Shown here: positions 20,906-23,560 of the stretch, piece after piece
Numbering within the stretch: the stretch's first letter is position 1
Layout of the letters: the number at the start of each line of letters is the position of its first letter
IMG/VR virus record: IMGVR_UViG_3300031688_000130
Span: 1-23,560 of that record
Source: a virus
Length of the DNA stretch: 23,560 nt
Reading direction: 5' to 3' (one strand)
Position numbers and translations under genes: made by a program
The notes under the pieces: generated by a model
Databases searched by the model: none
Told to the model about the DNA's origin: nothing
What the model saw: the letters and a program-made list of their open reading frames with translations, nothing else

Positions 20906-22909
20906 ATGGATAAAATACTTTCAGTAGATTTAAGCACTTCAACAGCTCCTTTGGTACAAGAGGTTAGAGGAAAAGATTACATTGAGTACGGCGACTCTAA
21001 TGGAGAATGGAGAAACCTTTACCCACAGTTTTTAATTGACCTTTACTATTCAAGTTCTATAACGGCTGCAATCGTAAATGCGACTAGCGAAATGATAAGT
21101 GCTGAATCCCTAGTCATAACAGATGAAGATGATAGAGATGAAGAGGCAAGAGTAAAGCTACAGAACTTTATGAATAATGCTAATGGTAATGAAACACTAC
21201 ACGAGGTATTAAAAAAGGTAGCATTTGACTTTAAATTACAAGGAGCATTTGCACTTAATATAGTATGGTCAAAAGATAGAACTCAGATAGCTGAAATCTA
21301 TCATATACCAGTCGAAAAAATCAGGACCGAGCGTCCTGACGAATTTGGAAAAACTAGAGGGTACTATGTATCAGGAGATTGGGCAAATACAAGAACGAAC
21401 AAGCCTTATAGAGTTCCAGCCTTTAATGTTAATGATAGAACTTCACCTAATCAAATTCTTTATACAGGGCTTTACAGTCCTAATATGAATAGCTATTATA
21501 CGGCTGATTACATATCTTGTAATAACTGGGCGTTAATTGATTCTAAAGTTTCTGAGTTTCATCTTAATAATATATCTAACGGATTTACTGGCTCGTTTAT
21601 GATATCATTTGCGAATGGAATCCCAACGGCTGAAGAAAGAAATCAGATAGAAAGAAGTTTAGAAGATAAATTTACATCAGAAAAAAATGCAGGTAAATTC
21701 GTTTTGACTTTTTCAGATGACAAGACTAGAGTACCAGAAATAACTTCTATTAGTCCATCAGATTTAGATAAGCAGTATTTAGCACTCCAAGAACTTTTAA
21801 CTAGCAACATCCTCTCAGGTCATAGGGTTACTTCTAAGACACTTATGGGCTTAGATAGTGCTAACGGGTTCTCAAGCAATGCAGACGAGCTAGCAAACGC
21901 TAGTAATTTTTATCTTAATACGGTAATAATGCCATTCCAAGGGCAAATCTTAAAAGTATTGCACAAAATATTCCAAGTAAATAACATGGATATGCCAGTC
22001 CAGTTCGTACAGCTTAAACCAATAACAATTCAATTTGATTCTGCAACTATCAGGGATGTTATGACTCAGGACGAAATAAGAGAAGAAATAGGATTACCGC
22101 CTTTAGAAGGAGAAGCAGTTGAAGATTTTAAAAAAGAATTTGCTAAAGTTGGAATGATTGATGGAAAACCTGTTTATGACACCATAGAAGAAGCCTTAGC
22201 AAGTGCAAAGACTTTAGGGTGTGAAGGCTACCACTCACACGAATTAGAAGGTAAGACAGTCTATATGGCTTGCGAAGGTCATAAGGAAGCTACTGAGCTT
22301 TCAAAGTTCATAGAGGAGTTTGGAGAAGATATTTCTGAAGATTGGGAATTAATAGAAGAAGAAGTAGTAGACGGAGAACATCAAGACTTTAATTATGAAG
22401 AAGTATTAAATGATATTGCAGGCGAAAAGATTGAACTAGCTTCAACAGGTAGGGCAATTCCTAGTCGTAAGTCAGAACAAGATGGTATCTCTAAAAAGAC
22501 TTATGATTATTTCAGAGTTCGTTATGTTTATTCTAATGACAATTTCTTAACTAATAAGTCAGGAACTAAAAGAGAATTTTGCAGAAAGATGACAGCTGCT
22601 AAAAAACTTTACAGAAAGGAAGATATAATTAATATGAGTACAAAGGCAGTTAATCCTGGATTTGGAAAAGGAGGAGCTAATACTTACTCAATTTGGCTAT
22701 ATAAAGGAGGACCTCAATGTTTCCATTTTTGGAGTAGAAGAATCTTCAAGACTACAATAGGAGAATCTAGGACTACTAAAATAGAAGACGCTGATATGAT
22801 TGGCTACACGAAAGCAAAGTCAGAAGGCTTTACTGCTAAAAAGAATGATAAGCTAGTTGCAACGCCACCAAGAAAAATGAAAAATAACGGATATATAAAC
22901 GCAAGATAA
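20906..22909 (+). CDS. Portal protein with an appended C-terminal cysteine/histidine-containing region
   Basis: A 667-residue protein. Residues 1 to about 410 have portal features: 'YGDSNGEWRNLYPQFLIDLY', a stem-like helix around 290-310, 'VTSKTLMGLDSANGFSS' (309-325), and 'DVMTQDEIREEIGLPPL' (384-400), a familiar portal end. Portals are the ring at the capsid vertex through which DNA moves. Residues 427-465 form a small 'LGCEGYHSH … YMACEGH' module with C439, H443, H445, C456 and H459, a possible metal site. Residues 510-640 are another module ('FRVRYVYSN', 'KREFCRKMTAAKKLYRKEDI', 'NTYSIWLYKGGPQCFHFWSR'). It may act in head maturation or bind the protease; that is a guess. Confidence 0.78.
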   Translation: MDKILSVDLSTSTAPLVQEVRGKDYIEYGDSNGEWRNLYPQFLIDLYYSSSITAAIVNATSEMISAESLVITDEDDRDEEARVKLQNFMNNANGNETLHEVLKKVAFDFKLQGAFALNIVWSKDRTQIAEIYHIPVEKIRTERPDEFGKTRGYYVSGDWANTRTNKPYRVPAFNVNDRTSPNQILYTGLYSPNMNSYYTADYISCNNWALIDSKVSEFHLNNISNGFTGSFMISFANGIPTAEERNQIERSLEDKFTSEKNAGKFVLTFSDDKTRVPEITSISPSDLDKQYLALQELLTSNILSGHRVTSKTLMGLDSANGFSSNADELANASNFYLNTVIMPFQGQILKVLHKIFQVNNMDMPVQFVQLKPITIQFDSATIRDVMTQDEIREEIGLPPLEGEAVEDFKKEFAKVGMIDGKPVYDTIEEALASAKTLGCEGYHSHELEGKTVYMACEGHKEATELSKFIEEFGEDISEDWELIEEEVVDGEHQDFNYEEVLNDIAGEKIELASTGRAIPSRKSEQDGISKKTYDYFRVRYVYSNDNFLTNKSGTKREFCRKMTAAKKLYRKEDIINMSTKAVNPGFGKGGANTYSIWLYKGGPQCFHFWSRRIFKTTIGESRTTKIEDADMIGYTKAKSEGFTAKKNDKLVATPPRKMKNNGYINAR

Positions 22910-22911
22910 TT

Positions 22912-23481
22912 ATGAGTTACGTACTATTTATATCAGAGGCTAAATTAAAGGACTCTACAGCAATTAATCTTAATGTAGATGTAGACATCTTACTTCCATT
23001 TGTACGAGAAGCACAGAAAATCTATGTTGAAACCGCACTAGGGACTGATCTTAACAATAAATTAAAAGCCTTAATTGTAGCAGGTACAGTAAATCTTCCT
23101 GCAAATGTAGCTTACAAAACTTTACTAGATGACTACATAGGGGATATGCTTCCATCGTATAGTCTTTATCACGCTTTTAACTACCTACGTCATAAAGTGG
23201 AGAACGGTAATATCTATTCTAAGACATCAGAAACAGGAAATGCTTTAAGTACAGAAGAAGCTCAAAGCTTTAGAGAAGAAATATTAAACACTGGAAGTTA
23301 CTATCGTGAAAGACTTATAGACTACATACGTAATAATACTGCAAGTTTCCCTGAATATAATACAAACACTGGAGCAGATGTAAATCCTTCAAGAGAAAAT
23401 TACTACAATAATATGAATCTAGAAAGACCAAGACAAGGAACTAGACTTACTTTACAAAACTTTTTAAGTTCATCAGATTAA
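22912..23481 (+). CDS. Head-tail connector / head completion protein (putative)
   Basis: A 189-residue mostly helical protein. It starts 'LFISEAKLKDSTAINLNVDVD', followed by 'LLPFVREAQKIYVETALGTDL' and a long helix that ends 'SYSLYHAFNYLRHKV'. This is the pattern of the small head-tail adaptor proteins that follow portals in many Bacteroidetes phages (a DUF6712-like or gp6-like fold). It starts two bases after the portal stop and ends with TAATG overlap to the next gene, so all three genes are one operon. Confidence 0.6.
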   Translation: MSYVLFISEAKLKDSTAINLNVDVDILLPFVREAQKIYVETALGTDLNNKLKALIVAGTVNLPANVAYKTLLDDYIGDMLPSYSLYHAFNYLRHKVENGNIYSKTSETGNALSTEEAQSFREEILNTGSYYRERLIDYIRNNTASFPEYNTNTGADVNPSRENYYNNMNLERPRQGTRLTLQNFLSSSD

Positions 23482-23560
23482 TGAAGAAACACTACAAGAC
23501 AAAACCAATTAACATTACTAAGCTTAAATCTTACTTAGATAAAAAACCTAAAACAAATGA
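23481..23560 (+). CDS. Start of a small basic protein (partial)
   Basis: ATG at 23481 overlaps the TAA of the connector gene (TAATG). The frame is open to the window edge, giving 26 residues starting MKKHYKTKPINITKLKSYL, all strongly basic. It belongs to the same operon. No family is recognised from this fragment. Confidence 0.5.
   Translation, partial: MKKHYKTKPINITKLKSYLDKKPKTN

Noticed and set aside
1-23560. CRISPR array, tRNA genes, integrase, attachment site or insertion sequence
   Set aside because: No regularly spaced direct repeats, cloverleaf candidates, recombinase motifs or terminal inverted repeats were seen on either strand.

Overview
The window is a continuous piece of a tailed double-stranded DNA phage. 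It is very AT-rich, nearly all genes are on the + strand, and they are packed with ATGA, TAATG or TAGTG stop/start overlaps. Shine-Dalgarno sequences are largely absent and start codons follow A-rich leaders, as is usual in Bacteroidetes. Many predicted proteins resemble families I associate with phages of Flavobacteriia, so the best guess is a phage of a (possibly marine) flavobacterium, virus or prophage unknown. I see no tRNA, integrase, CRISPR array or insertion sequence.

Region 1 (1-5.5 kb) is the early/middle replication, recombination and modification block. It holds the end of a replication-initiator-like gene, small DNA-associated genes, a winged-helix-like protein, a NinG-type and a NinB-type recombination protein, two paralogous short cytosine-C5 methyltransferases, a sigma-70-like factor, two cysteine-cluster proteins, a DUF3310 protein and several unlisted microproteins between 3.4 and 4.0 kb.

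Region 2 (5.5-23.5 kb) is packaging and morphogenesis, in an unusual order. Small and large terminase come first, then the tail block: a frameshifted tail-assembly-chaperone-like gene, neck/tail completion proteins, distal tail proteins, a fibre and the tape measure. The head block follows: an XkdF-like protease, two small paralogous helical proteins, a scaffold-like acidic protein, the major capsid protein and a tube-like protein. Portal and connector genes are last.

Three things stand out. (1) A T9 run at 7530-7538 contains an in-phase T TTT TTT slippery heptamer that joins the 7016 gene to an otherwise start-less reading frame ending at 7779, which indicates a programmed -1 frameshift. (2) The large terminase has no ATG upstream of its Walker A motif; it must start at a rare codon (CTG 5768), be made by +1 frameshift from the small terminase gene, or reflect an indel. 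(3) A motif TTCTATTATATA, with CAAA(C/T) exactly 18 bases upstream in four of five copies, occurs five times. All five are just before structural operons and none is in the early block. It looks like a phage-specific late promoter, possibly read by the phage's own sigma-like factor. Three copies end only 3-5 bases before ATG, implying leaderless or nearly leaderless late mRNAs. Two tandem intrinsic terminators flank a small structured element just before the last copy.
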